This document shows, one piece after another, positions 51,109 to 59,863 of a DNA stretch of 64,000 nucleotides. Under the pieces are notes generated by a model. That model made no database searches, was not told the DNA's origin, and saw only the letters and a list, made by a program, of their open reading frames with translations. Within the stretch, counting starts at the first letter, position 1. Each line of letters opens with the position of its first letter. A program made the position numbers and the translations under genes. Source of the stretch: Mycolicibacterium rhodesiae JS60 (GTDB lineage: Bacteria; Actinomycetota; Actinomycetes; Mycobacteriales; Mycobacteriaceae); contig AGIQ01000003.1 in assembly GCA_000230935.2 (NCBI GenBank), positions 310,001 to 374,000 on the forward strand. Direction: 5' to 3'.

Positions 51109-51971
51109 GCGTCCAGCGCCAGATCCTTGCGGAACCGCCGCATACCGTCGATCTTGTCGGCCAGCGATGCATCGGGTCCGGAGTAGAACATCCACGGCAT
51201 CGTCACGATCCCGGTGATGCCCGCCGCGGCGGCCTTCTCGTAGTGCGGGATGGTGAATGCGTCGGTCAGCGGTGTCAGGATCTCGAAACCGTCCATCGTC
51301 AAACCCTTTTCGGCGCGCAGCTCACGCAACTTGTCCACCCGCAGGATGGCCGCCTCCAGGCTGATCAGGTCGCCGATCCAGCCGTCAAGACGGGCCGCGC
51401 GGCGCAGTGCGATATCCGAGAGTCCGCCGCTGTAGACCGGGATGTGCGGCGGCGTGGGCATCATTTCCAGCCGCGGAGTCTGGTAGAACTCCCCGTCGAA
51501 CTCCGTCCAGCCGGGCTGCCATAACGCCCGCATCAGCTCGATCATCTCGTCGGTGCGCTTGCCCCGCTTGGCGAACTGTTGGCCCATCAGCGTGAACTCT
51601 TCTTCGCACCAACCCACGCCGATACCGAGCTCAACGCGGCCACCAGCCAGATATGCCGCGGTACCAATGGATTTGGCCGCCGAGTACGGGTCGCGCATCC
51701 CCGGGATGTACACCGTCGTCACGAACTTGATCTCGCTTGTGGCCTGTGCCAGCGCTCCCACCAACACCCACGGGTCGGGCCAGTCGGTGAACGGTTGCCA
51801 GCGCCGCTCGCCATCCTTGGTGTACGGGTACGGGGTGGCCAGCGTCTCGAGGTTCACCACATGGTCGGGAATGCCGAGCCCCTCATAGCCGAGGTCGTCT
51901 GCGGCCTTGGCGATCTCGACGATCTCACTGGTCTCCAGGAAGGCAACGCTGACATAGAACTTCAAATTCAC
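51105..51971 (-). CDS. LLM-class F420-dependent oxidoreductase
   Basis: A 288 aa luciferase-like monooxygenase-fold protein. Typical features are LGYEGLGIPDHVV, the ATSEIKFVTTVYIPG strand, GTAAYLAGGRVELGIGVGWCEEEF and the C-terminal helix. Most mycobacterial members use F420H2 in place of FMN; the substrate is unknown. The start is GTG 51971 with GAGGGA 6 nt upstream; it overlaps the stop of the thioesterase gene (GTGA), so the two form one unit. The longer frame upstream lies inside that gene. Confidence 0.9.
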   Translation of the reverse strand: MNLKFYVSVAFLETSEIVEIAKAADDLGYEGLGIPDHVVNLETLATPYPYTKDGERRWQPFTDWPDPWVLVGALAQATSEIKFVTTVYIPGMRDPYSAAKSIGTAAYLAGGRVELGIGVGWCEEEFTLMGQQFAKRGKRTDEMIELMRALWQPGWTEFDGEFYQTPRLEMMPTPPHIPVYSGGLSDIALRRAARLDGWIGDLISLEAAILRVDKLRELRAEKGLTMDGFEILTPLTDAFTIPHYEKAAAAGITGIVTMPWMFYSGPDASLADKIDGMRRFRKDLALDA

Positions 51972-52594
51972 GCTGAATCCCTCGCCCACGCCGGCATGAT
52001 GAAAACCCCTTCTGCTTCGACAGTCGCTCCCTGAGCGTCGCTGAGAAATCCGCGCGCGTACGTCTTGAAACCTTCGGTCCGCTCCACCCACGCCTCGCCC
52101 CGCAACGCGCCGAGCGGCGTGCCGCGCAGATACTTCAGCGTGATGGTGCCGGTGAATTTGGGCTTGCTCAGCTGATGCGTGGCGACCTCACCGAGCAGCT
52201 GGTCGAGCAGCAGCGCGCAGATGCCGCCGTGCACCAGCCCGGGCGGGCCCTCGTACACCGGCCCGAGGGTGAACTCGGTCCAGACCCGGCCGTCCTCGTG
52301 ATGGGTGTTCATCGGCGGTGCCAGCGGATTGTGTCGTCCCACAGCGGGATTGCGCCACACCACCGGCAGACCTGTCTCTTCGTGGCGCAGTACGCGCGGC
52401 CGATCGCTCAGCGTGCGCTCGAGCATCTCGGTGACCTCGTCGATGGTCTGCTGGGCCGCCATGATCGTGTCCGCGTCGGCTCCGCTGTGCAGGCTTGCCT
52501 CGATGAGTCGGCGCACTGACGCGGCCAGCGGCTCGTGCAGGGCCCCGATCCGGTCGTGCTCGTCGGCGCTGATCACACCAAATTCGAAATCCAT
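51968..52594 (-). CDS. PaaI-type hotdog thioesterase
   Basis: A 208 aa protein with an N-terminal helical region (about 15-65) and a C-terminal hotdog domain. The PaaI signature appears in GPPGLVHGGICALLLDQLLG (His-Gly-Gly and the Asp of the catalytic helix), followed by FTGTITLKYLRGTPLG. It probably hydrolyses acyl-CoA. It is followed directly by the LLM oxidoreductase gene, overlapping by 4 bp, and preceded by glnE with a 4-bp gap, so it may be read from the glnE transcript. Confidence 0.88.
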   Translation of the reverse strand: MDFEFGVISADEHDRIGALHEPLAASVRRLIEASLHSGADADTIMAAQQTIDEVTEMLERTLSDRPRVLRHEETGLPVVWRNPAVGRHNPLAPPMNTHHEDGRVWTEFTLGPVYEGPPGLVHGGICALLLDQLLGEVATHQLSKPKFTGTITLKYLRGTPLGALRGEAWVERTEGFKTYARGFLSDAQGATVEAEGVFIMPAWARDSA

Positions 52595-52598
52595 CGCG

Positions 52599-55568
52599 CT
52601 AGCCTCCGAATACCTTGAGCACCACGGCTTTCGCGCGTCGGGTCACCCGCAGATAGTTGTCCAGGAACTCGCTGCCGTCCTCGTTGTGCCAGCCGGCGGC
52701 CACCGCCACCGCGTTCAGCTGACGTCCCGGGCCGGGCAGTTGGTCGGTCGGCTTGCCCCGCACCAGCACCAGCGCATTACGGGCGCTGGTCGCCGTCAGC
52801 CAGGCCTGACGCAGCAGATCCACATCGTCCTCGGCCAGTAGTTCGGCGGCGCCGATCGCATCCAGTGTGGCCAGCGTCGACGTGTTGTGCAGCGCGGAAA
52901 TCTGGTGGGCATGACGAAGCTGGAGCAGCTGCACCGTCCACTCGACGTCGGCCAGTCCACCGCGGCCGAGCTTGGTGTGGGTGTTCGGGTCGGCGCCGCG
53001 GGGCAACCGTTCGGCATCGACGCGCGCCTTGATGCGCCGGATCTCCTGCACGGCCTCGGCGGACACCCCGCCGGCCGGGTAGCGCGTCTTGTCCACCATC
53101 AGCAGGAAACGGTGCCCGAGATCCAGATCGCCGGCCACCCGATGTGCCCGCAGCAGCGCCTGGATCTCCCACGGCTGCGCCCACTGCGCGTAGTACGCCT
53201 CATAGGAAGCCAGCGTGCGCACCAGCGGACCTTGCCGACCTTCCGGACGCAGATTCGCGTCGACCTCCAAAGGTGGGTCCGCACTGGGGGTTCCGAGTAG
53301 TGCGCGCACCTGTTCGGCGATCGTCACCGACCACTTCACGGCGCGCGACTCCTCAACGTCGGGGTTCGGCTCGCAGACGAACATCACGTCGGCGTCCGAG
53401 CCGTAGCCCAGCTCGCCGCCGCCGAGGCGACCCATGCCGATCACCGCGAGCTTGGCCGGGACCGCACCGACGTCAGGAGTGTTGGCGCGCACCACCGCGT
53501 CCAGTGCCGACTGCAGCACCGCCACCCACACCGATGTCAGTGCGCTGCAGACATCCCGGACTTCCAGTAAGCCCAGCAGATCCGCGGATGCCACCCGGGC
53601 CAGTTCGCGGCGGCGCAGCGTTCGGGCGGCCGCGATCGCGCGCACCGGGTCGGCATGCCGTGCGGTCGAGGCGATCAGGGCACGGGACACGGCGTCGGGG
53701 TCGGTGTCGCAGAGCTTGGGCCCGGCCGGACCGTCGGCGTACTGCTGCAGCACCTCCGGCGCCCGCATCAACAGCTCGGGCACATAGGCCGACGTGCCCA
53801 GCACTTGCATCAGCCGTTTGGCGACCGCGCCCTCGTCACGCAAAGTGCTCAGATACCAACGCTGGTCGGACAGCGCCTCGCTGATCCGCCGATACGCCAA
53901 CAGGCCGCTGTCCGGGTCGGGGGTGTCCGAGAGCCAGTCCAGCAACCGCGGCAAGAGCACCGACTGGACCCGGCCGCGCCGCCCGCTCTGATTGACCAAG
54001 GCGCTCAGATGCGTCAGCGCGCTCTGGGGGCCTTCGTAACCCAGTGCGGCCAGCTGCCGTTCGGCGGCGGCCGGCGTCAGACCGGGCGAGAGCCCGACGG
54101 ACGGGCCGACCGATTCGAGCAGTGGTTGGTAGAAAAGCTTGGCGTGCAACCGCGACACCCGGAGGTTCTGCCGCTTGATCTCCTCGCGCAGCACGCCGAG
54201 CGAGTCGTGGGTGCCGTCCGGACGCATGTGCGCCGCGCGGGCCAGCCAGCGCAGTGCTTCCTCGTCTTCGGCGGGGGGCAGCATGTGAGTTCGCTTGAGG
54301 CGCTGCAATTGCAGCCGATGCTCGAGCAGCCGCAGGAACTCATACGACGCGGTCAGGTTGGCGGCGTCGTCACGTCCGACGTAGCCACCGGCCCCCAGCG
54401 CTGCCAGCGCGTCGACCGTCGAGGCCACATGCAGCGACTTGTCGGTACGACCGTGCACCAATTGCAGGAGCTGGACCGCGAATTCGACGTCACGCAGCCC
54501 GCCGGTCCCGAGTTTGATCTCGCGGTCCCGGACATCGGCAGGCACCAGCGCCTCCACCCGCCGGCGCATGGCCTGCACCTCCGGCACGAAATCCTCACGC
54601 TCGCAGGCGGTCCAGACCATCGGCATCAGCGCGGCGATGTACTGCTCCCCCAGCTCCGCATCTCCCACGGCCGGCCGGGCCTTCAGCAGCGCCTGAAACT
54701 CCCACGTCTTCGCCCACCGCTGGTAGTAGGCGACGTGCGAGTCCAGGGTGCGCACCAGGGCACCCCGCTTGCCTTCGGGGCGCAGCGCGGCGTCGACTTC
54801 GAAGAACGTGTCCGACGCCAGCCGCATCATCTCCCCGGCAACCCGGGTGGTCACCGAACCGGCGTCCTCACCCACGAAGATGACGTCGACGTCGCTCACG
54901 TAATTCAGTTCCCGCGCACCGCATTTGCCCATCGCGATCACCGCGAGACGGGGCGGGGTGACACCCTCCTTGCAGACCGTCGCCACCGCCACCTTCAACG
55001 CGGCATCCAGCGCCGCGTCGGCGATGTCCGACAGGTGTTCCCCGATCGTGGAGAACGCCGGCACCGGTTCGTTCTCCACAGTCGAGGCCAGATCGAGTCC
55101 GGCCAGGATCAACAGCTGGTCGCGATACAGCGTGCGCAGCCGCGGCATGATTGTGGCTGGCGCGGTACCGAATTCGGCGATGCAGTCGTCGAATAGCCGG
55201 CGCAGTCCAGCCCGGTCGGGCAACGTCACGGCGCCTTCGAGCAGATGCCACGACGCCGGGTTGGCCACCAGATGGTCGCCCAGTGCCAGCGACGAGCCGA
55301 TCACCGCGAACAACCGGCCGCGCAGCCCGCGGTCCTTCAGCAGTGCGGAATTCAGCTGCGGCCAGTCACCACCCAGCGCGTCGGCCAGCCGGCTCATCGT
55401 CTGCAGCGCGACGTCGGCATCGGGTGCCCGCGACAGTGACCACAGCAGTTCGACGTGAGAATCGGTGTCCCAACCCAGCCTCGTCAGATCAGCGGCGGCC
55501 GACGGCTCGACCAGACCAAGCCGTCCCACGCTGGGAACGCGTGGGCGCTGGGTCGCTGGTTTGGGCAC
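52599..55568 (-). CDS. glnE: Bifunctional glutamine synthetase adenylyltransferase / removase GlnE
   Basis: A 989 aa protein with two nucleotidyltransferase halves: the N-terminal half has AIGKCGARELNYVSDVDVIFV-like sequence (MGKCGARELNYVSDVDVIF), the C-terminal half MGRLGGGELGYGSDADVMF, each with the GxD-x-D metal motif. A helical regulatory segment joins them. By homology it adds and removes AMP on GlnA1 Tyr406 according to nitrogen state. It lies between glnA1 and glnA2 as in H37Rv. The start is GTG 55568, 24 bp after glnA2. Confidence 0.95.
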   Translation of the reverse strand: MPKPATQRPRVPSVGRLGLVEPSAAADLTRLGWDTDSHVELLWSLSRAPDADVALQTMSRLADALGGDWPQLNSALLKDRGLRGRLFAVIGSSLALGDHLVANPASWHLLEGAVTLPDRAGLRRLFDDCIAEFGTAPATIMPRLRTLYRDQLLILAGLDLASTVENEPVPAFSTIGEHLSDIADAALDAALKVAVATVCKEGVTPPRLAVIAMGKCGARELNYVSDVDVIFVGEDAGSVTTRVAGEMMRLASDTFFEVDAALRPEGKRGALVRTLDSHVAYYQRWAKTWEFQALLKARPAVGDAELGEQYIAALMPMVWTACEREDFVPEVQAMRRRVEALVPADVRDREIKLGTGGLRDVEFAVQLLQLVHGRTDKSLHVASTVDALAALGAGGYVGRDDAANLTASYEFLRLLEHRLQLQRLKRTHMLPPAEDEEALRWLARAAHMRPDGTHDSLGVLREEIKRQNLRVSRLHAKLFYQPLLESVGPSVGLSPGLTPAAAERQLAALGYEGPQSALTHLSALVNQSGRRGRVQSVLLPRLLDWLSDTPDPDSGLLAYRRISEALSDQRWYLSTLRDEGAVAKRLMQVLGTSAYVPELLMRAPEVLQQYADGPAGPKLCDTDPDAVSRALIASTARHADPVRAIAAARTLRRRELARVASADLLGLLEVRDVCSALTSVWVAVLQSALDAVVRANTPDVGAVPAKLAVIGMGRLGGGELGYGSDADVMFVCEPNPDVEESRAVKWSVTIAEQVRALLGTPSADPPLEVDANLRPEGRQGPLVRTLASYEAYYAQWAQPWEIQALLRAHRVAGDLDLGHRFLLMVDKTRYPAGGVSAEAVQEIRRIKARVDAERLPRGADPNTHTKLGRGGLADVEWTVQLLQLRHAHQISALHNTSTLATLDAIGAAELLAEDDVDLLRQAWLTATSARNALVLVRGKPTDQLPGPGRQLNAVAVAAGWHNEDGSEFLDNYLRVTRRAKAVVLKVFGG

Positions 55569-55592
55569 GCGAACGACGGTATCGCACGCCGA

Positions 55593-56933
55593 TCAAAGCG
55601 ACAGATACGCCTTCAGTTCGTACGGCGTGACGTTGCTGCGGTACTCCTCCCACTCCGCGCGCTTGTTGCGCAGGAAGTAGTCGAAGACGTGCTCGCCCAG
55701 CGCCTCGGCCACCAACTCGGAGCCCTCCATCTCCTGCAGCGCAATGCCCAGGCTGGACGGCAGCTCCTTGTAGCCCATCGCGCGGCGCTCCTCGGGGGTC
55801 AGCATCCACACGTTGTCCTCGGCCTGGGGGCCCAGCACGTAGTTCTTCTCGATACCGCGCAACCCGGCGGCCAGTAGCACCGCGAAGGTCAGGTACGGGT
55901 TGCATGCCGAGTCGGGGCTGCGCACCTCGATGCGCCGCGAGGACGCCTTGCGCGGGGTGTACATCGGCACCCGCACCAGCGCCGAGCGGTTGGACGCGCC
56001 CCACGAGGCCGCCGTGGGGGCCTCGCCACCGTGCACCAGTCGTTTGTAGGAGTTCACCCACTGATTGGTGACCGCGCTGATCTCGCTGGCGTGCTCAAGG
56101 ATGCCCGCAATGAACGACTTCGCGACGTCGGAGAGCTGCAGCGGATCGTCGGGGCTATGGAAGGCGTTGGTCTCGCCCTCGAACAGGCTCATGTGGGTGT
56201 GCATGGCCGAGCCGGGATATTGCGCGAATGGCTTGGGCATGAACGACGCCCGCACACCTTCGGCGAGCGCGACTTCCTTGACCGTGTAGCGGAACGTCAT
56301 CACGTTGTCGGCCATCGAGAGGGCGTCGGCGTAGCGCAGGTCGATCTCCTGCTGACCGGGCGCACCCTCGTGGTGGCTGAACTCGACCGAGATGCCCATC
56401 TGCTCCAGCGCGTCGATGGCGTGCCGGCGGAAGTTGGGTGCGGAATCGTGCACGGCCTGATCGAAGTAGCCGCCATTGTCGGCGGGCACGGGCACCGAGC
56501 CGTCGTACGGGCCGGGCTCCAGCAGGAAGAACTCGATCTCCGGGTGCACGTAGCAGGAGAACCCCAGATCGCTGGCCTTGGCGAGCTGACGGCGCAACAC
56601 GTGGCGGCTGTCGGCCCACGACGGCGAGCCGTCGGGCATCGTGATGTCGCAGAACATCCGCGCCGAGTGGTGCTGGCCCGAGCTCGTCGTCCACGGAAGG
56701 ACCTGGAAGGTCGACGGATCAGGGCGGGCGACCGTGTCGGATTCGAAGACCCGCGCGAAGCCTTCGATGGAGGATCCGTCGAATCCGATCCCCTCTTCGA
56801 AGGCGCCTTCGAGTTCGGCGGGAGCGATCGCGACCGACTTCAGGAAGCCGAGCACATCGGTGAACCACAACCGGACGAAGCGGATATCCCGTTCCTCCAG
56901 CGTGCGGAGCACAAATTCCTTCTGGCGGTCCAT
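55593..56933 (-). CDS. glnA2: Glutamine synthetase GlnA2 (type I-alpha-like)
   Basis: A 446 aa shorter glutamine synthetase. FDGSSIEGF, PEIEFFLLE, SHHEGAPGQQEIDLRYADAL, PGSAMHTHMSL and RVPMYTP are present. In the adenylylation loop the NLY Tyr of GlnA1 is replaced (DNVWMLTPEE), so GlnE cannot modify it there. The H37Rv equivalent is not the main enzyme. The ATG at 56933 follows a GlnR-like site. glnE is immediately downstream in the same direction. Confidence 0.94.
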   Translation of the reverse strand: MDRQKEFVLRTLEERDIRFVRLWFTDVLGFLKSVAIAPAELEGAFEEGIGFDGSSIEGFARVFESDTVARPDPSTFQVLPWTTSSGQHHSARMFCDITMPDGSPSWADSRHVLRRQLAKASDLGFSCYVHPEIEFFLLEPGPYDGSVPVPADNGGYFDQAVHDSAPNFRRHAIDALEQMGISVEFSHHEGAPGQQEIDLRYADALSMADNVMTFRYTVKEVALAEGVRASFMPKPFAQYPGSAMHTHMSLFEGETNAFHSPDDPLQLSDVAKSFIAGILEHASEISAVTNQWVNSYKRLVHGGEAPTAASWGASNRSALVRVPMYTPRKASSRRIEVRSPDSACNPYLTFAVLLAAGLRGIEKNYVLGPQAEDNVWMLTPEERRAMGYKELPSSLGIALQEMEGSELVAEALGEHVFDYFLRNKRAEWEEYRSNVTPYELKAYLSL

Positions 56934-56955
56934 GACGCGAGCGTATGCAGCGGGT

Positions 56956-56971
56956 GTTAATTCCGTGTTAC
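56956..56971 (-). promoter_or_regulatory. Candidate GlnR box upstream of glnA2
   Basis: Read on the minus strand, GTAAC-ACGGAA-TTAAC fits gTnAC-n6-GaAAC in the first half and keeps the AC-N9-AC core. It lies 22 bp before the glnA2 start in the 96-bp divergent gap. Confidence 0.42.
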
Positions 56972-57029
56972 GCAGGCGGTAAGAGCCGCATCACCAGGCC
57001 AATTGATGGCTTTGGTGGATACTGAGCCG

Positions 57030-57269
57030 ATGAAGGCGGTCATTCCCCTTGTCCTCATCGCCGTCATCGTGATCGCCGCCATGGGGTTTTACATTCGCCA
57101 ACTCCGCAAGGAACTCCGCGGTGTCAAAGACCCCCTGGTGTTCCTTTCGGCAAAAGAGCGCCGGGCATACGCCCGGGAACTGCTGGCCCGTGAGCGGGAC
57201 CGCTACGAAGCCGAGCGCCAGGAAAAACTGAACGACATCATCTGGAACCGAGGAACGGAAGACACGTGA
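57030..57269 (+). CDS. Small single-pass membrane protein
   Basis: A 79 aa protein: one N-terminal membrane helix (about 4-24, MKAVIPLVLIAVIVIAAMGF) followed by a charged helix of 55 residues (RQLRKELRGVKDPLVFLSAKERRAYARELL), probably a coiled coil in the cytosol. I start it at ATG 57030; an ATG at 57003-57006 would add 8-9 polar residues. Its stop overlaps the SPFH lipoprotein start (GTGA), so the two are almost surely made together. I recognise no function. Confidence 0.8.
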   Translation: MKAVIPLVLIAVIVIAAMGFYIRQLRKELRGVKDPLVFLSAKERRAYARELLARERDRYEAERQEKLNDIIWNRGTEDT

Positions 57270-58207
57270 AGGGTCGAATCATCGCCATCGCCGCCGGTGC
57301 GGCGGTGCTCATCGTGGGCGGAGTCATCTTGAGCGGTTGCACCACCCAGGTGGGCGCGGGCACCACCGCCGTCAAGGTCGACGACTACTTCATGATTCCC
57401 ACCGACCCCAAAGTGGAAGGCTGCATCAGCCCCGAAACCTCCGAGTTCAACCCCCCGGGCGGATTCAAGGTCTATCTCTATCCGTCGCGCCAGATCTCAT
57501 GGGACGCCCTCGACCGGCCCGACGCGGAAGCCCCCGCGACGTTGGTGGTCTCCAACGCCTCAGCCCCGGCCGAGTTGAAGGTTCCCGTCTCGGTCACCTT
57601 CGACCTGACCAGCGACTGCGACAAGCTCAAGGAATTCCACCGCGAATTCGGCACCAAATACTCCGGCTGGCTCAACAGCGACGGGACGGTCAGTGAGGGC
57701 TGGGTGAGTCTGCTGCGCTATGTGGTCGGCCAGCCCCTGGAGAACACCCTGGTGTCCGTGGCCCAGAAGTACACCTGGCGGCAGATCTGGAACGACGAGG
57801 CGGTCCGGGTGGAGTTCCAGAACGCCCTGCGCGAAACACTGCCCCAAGCCACCCGGGCCCGCACCAACGGCCAGGAGTACTTCTCCAACTTTGCGGTGAC
57901 AGTGATGAAGCCCGACCCGGTGGATCCGGGGCTCAAGGAGGCGATCGTCGCCGAACAGCAGGCCATCGCCCAGGCGAACGCGGCTCGGGCCAAGGGCGTC
58001 GCCGACGCGGAGGCCGCCAAGGCCAAGGCCGACGCGGACGTGATAGCCGCGAAGGCCCAGACCGAGCTGGCCCATCAGCAGGCCCTACAGAAGCAGGCTG
58101 AGATCGCCGGCTACCCGTCGGTCGAGGACTTTCTGAGGGCCAAGGCCATCGACGCCGGCCAAAACCCCTACCAGCCCACGTATGTGGTGCCGCAGGGTGG
58201 CCAGTGA
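57266..58207 (+). CDS. SPFH/Band 7 domain lipoprotein
   Basis: A 313 aa protein. A signal peptide ends in a lipobox ILSGC (Cys25). A Band 7/prohibitin-type domain (about 30-190) follows, then an Ala/Glu/Gln-rich coiled coil (about 218-275: EAIVAEQQAIAQANAARAKGVADAEAAKAKADA) characteristic of SPFH proteins, and a short Pro-rich tail. Bacterial SPFH proteins form cage-like oligomers on membranes; a lipid anchor in place of a helix is unusual and would put the cage outside the cell. It is translationally linked to the small membrane protein before it. It is not in this place in H37Rv. One base separates its stop from the convergent hydrolase gene. Confidence 0.85.
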   Translation: MKGRIIAIAAGAAVLIVGGVILSGCTTQVGAGTTAVKVDDYFMIPTDPKVEGCISPETSEFNPPGGFKVYLYPSRQISWDALDRPDAEAPATLVVSNASAPAELKVPVSVTFDLTSDCDKLKEFHREFGTKYSGWLNSDGTVSEGWVSLLRYVVGQPLENTLVSVAQKYTWRQIWNDEAVRVEFQNALRETLPQATRARTNGQEYFSNFAVTVMKPDPVDPGLKEAIVAEQQAIAQANAARAKGVADAEAAKAKADADVIAAKAQTELAHQQALQKQAEIAGYPSVEDFLRAKAIDAGQNPYQPTYVVPQGGQ

Positions 58208-58208
58208 G

Positions 58209-59741
58209 TCAGCAGGTCAAGTTGACCGGCGCCGTCTGGTCGACGAAGTAGTTCACGATCGCCGAGTCGATGCATTCGTCGCCGTTGAATACGGCGGTGT
58301 GCTGGGTGCCGTCGAAGGTGACCAGCGGCGCGTTCAGCTCGCGGGCGAGGTTGACCCCCGCCTCATACGGGGTGGCCGGGTCGTGCGTCGTGGACACGAC
58401 GACGACGCTGCCGGGCGGCGCCGGGAGCGCCGGGTGCGGCAACGACGTCGGCGGCACCGGCCAGAACGCACACAGATCGCGCGGCGCGAAACCGGTGAAC
58501 TGACCGTAGGCCTGGAACGGCGCCAGCTCGCGGGTGCGCCGGTCGATATCGGCCCACACCGCCGGATCGGTCGGAGTCGGGGAGTCGACGCAACGGACCG
58601 CGTTGAACGCGTCCTGCCCGTTGCTGTACTGCCCGTAGGGATTACGGCCGTCGTACTCGTCGGCGAGCATCAACAGGTCGCCGGCATCGGTCTGGCGCGC
58701 CAGGCCCAGCAGTCCGCTGGTGAGGAACTTCCAATACTGCGGCGTGTAGAGCGCGTTGAAGGTCCCGGTCAGGGCGTCCTGATAACCGAGCCCGCGCGGA
58801 TCGGATGTCGGTCCGGGCTTGGCCACCAGCGGATCGACCAACTGGTGGTACCGGTCGACCCAATGCACCGGGTCGGTGCCCAGTGGGCAGCCGGCCGATT
58901 TCGCGCAGTCGGCGGCGTAGTCGTTGAACACCACCTGGAAGCCGGTCATCTGCTGGATGATCGAGTCAACCGTGTCCTGCGCCGGATCGATCGCTCCGTC
59001 GAGCACCATCGCGCGGACCCGGTCGGGGAATTTCTCCAGATACGCGGTGCCGATCTCGGTGCCGTAGCTGAATCCGAGATAGTTGATCTGGTCATCGCCG
59101 AGGACCTGGCGGACGGTGTCCATATCCATTGCGACCGAGGCGGTTCCGATGCCGGCGAGGAACGCGGTCCCCATCTTGTCGGCACATTCCTTGGCGTAGT
59201 CGGCGTTGATCTTCTCGATCGCGGCCACCCCGGCGGGGCTGTAGTCGACCATCGGATTCCGCCGCCACGCGTCGAACTCGGCGTCCGTACGGCAGCGCAC
59301 CGATGGCGTCGAGTAGCCGACGCCGCGGGGATCGAACCCGATGAGGTCGAAGTGTTCGGTGATCGGGCTGCCGGCCAGCGCGTAGCCCATGCCCGCGACG
59401 GCGTCGACCGCAGAAGCGCCGGGCCCGCCGGGGTTGACGAACAGCGCCCCGATGCGCCGGCCACTGGCCGGGACCTTGATGACGGCCAACTGTGCTTGCG
59501 GCCCAGCGGGATCCGCATCACTGATCGGCACCGGGACGGTCGTGCACTGCGCGGTGGGGAGCTCACGGGCGTCGTCACCGAGGAAACGCTCACAGCTCCC
59601 CCACGTGACCTGCGGCGCCGACGTCTGCCCTGCCCCGGCGTTCGGCGTGGCAGCGGCCGACGGAGCCGTCACTCCGGCCGTCAGCACAACACAGAAGAAG
59701 AGCGCCGAGCCGATTCGACTCGCGCGTCCCATGGCAGCCAT
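58209..59741 (-). CDS. Secreted Hip1-like serine hydrolase, Rv2223c type
   Basis: A 510 aa alpha/beta hydrolase of the tripeptidyl-peptidase (SCO7095/Slp/Hip1) family. A Sec signal peptide (about 4-32, ending AAATP) has no lipobox Cys, so it should be released or loosely bound. FVNPGGPGASAVDA forms the oxyanion region, GFSYGTEIGT holds the nucleophile Ser, and THDPATPYE and GTQHTAVFNG the Asp and His. Several Cys would form disulfides outside the cell. The start is ATG 59741 or 59732; both lack a clear ribosome-binding site. It follows hip1 on the same strand, 122 bp downstream. Confidence 0.88.
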   Translation of the reverse strand: MAAMGRASRIGSALFFCVVLTAGVTAPSAAATPNAGAGQTSAPQVTWGSCERFLGDDARELPTAQCTTVPVPISDADPAGPQAQLAVIKVPASGRRIGALFVNPGGPGASAVDAVAGMGYALAGSPITEHFDLIGFDPRGVGYSTPSVRCRTDAEFDAWRRNPMVDYSPAGVAAIEKINADYAKECADKMGTAFLAGIGTASVAMDMDTVRQVLGDDQINYLGFSYGTEIGTAYLEKFPDRVRAMVLDGAIDPAQDTVDSIIQQMTGFQVVFNDYAADCAKSAGCPLGTDPVHWVDRYHQLVDPLVAKPGPTSDPRGLGYQDALTGTFNALYTPQYWKFLTSGLLGLARQTDAGDLLMLADEYDGRNPYGQYSNGQDAFNAVRCVDSPTPTDPAVWADIDRRTRELAPFQAYGQFTGFAPRDLCAFWPVPPTSLPHPALPAPPGSVVVVSTTHDPATPYEAGVNLARELNAPLVTFDGTQHTAVFNGDECIDSAIVNYFVDQTAPVNLTC

Positions 59742-59863
59742 CGTCGCATGGCTGCGCACTACGCGCGGCGGCGCGCCGGTCACACTCCGATCTCAGATGC
59801 GTGCCGCCTGGGTAACGATTCTTGACGCCGACGTAGAAGCGTTGTGGCGCTGAGTATTTGGTG

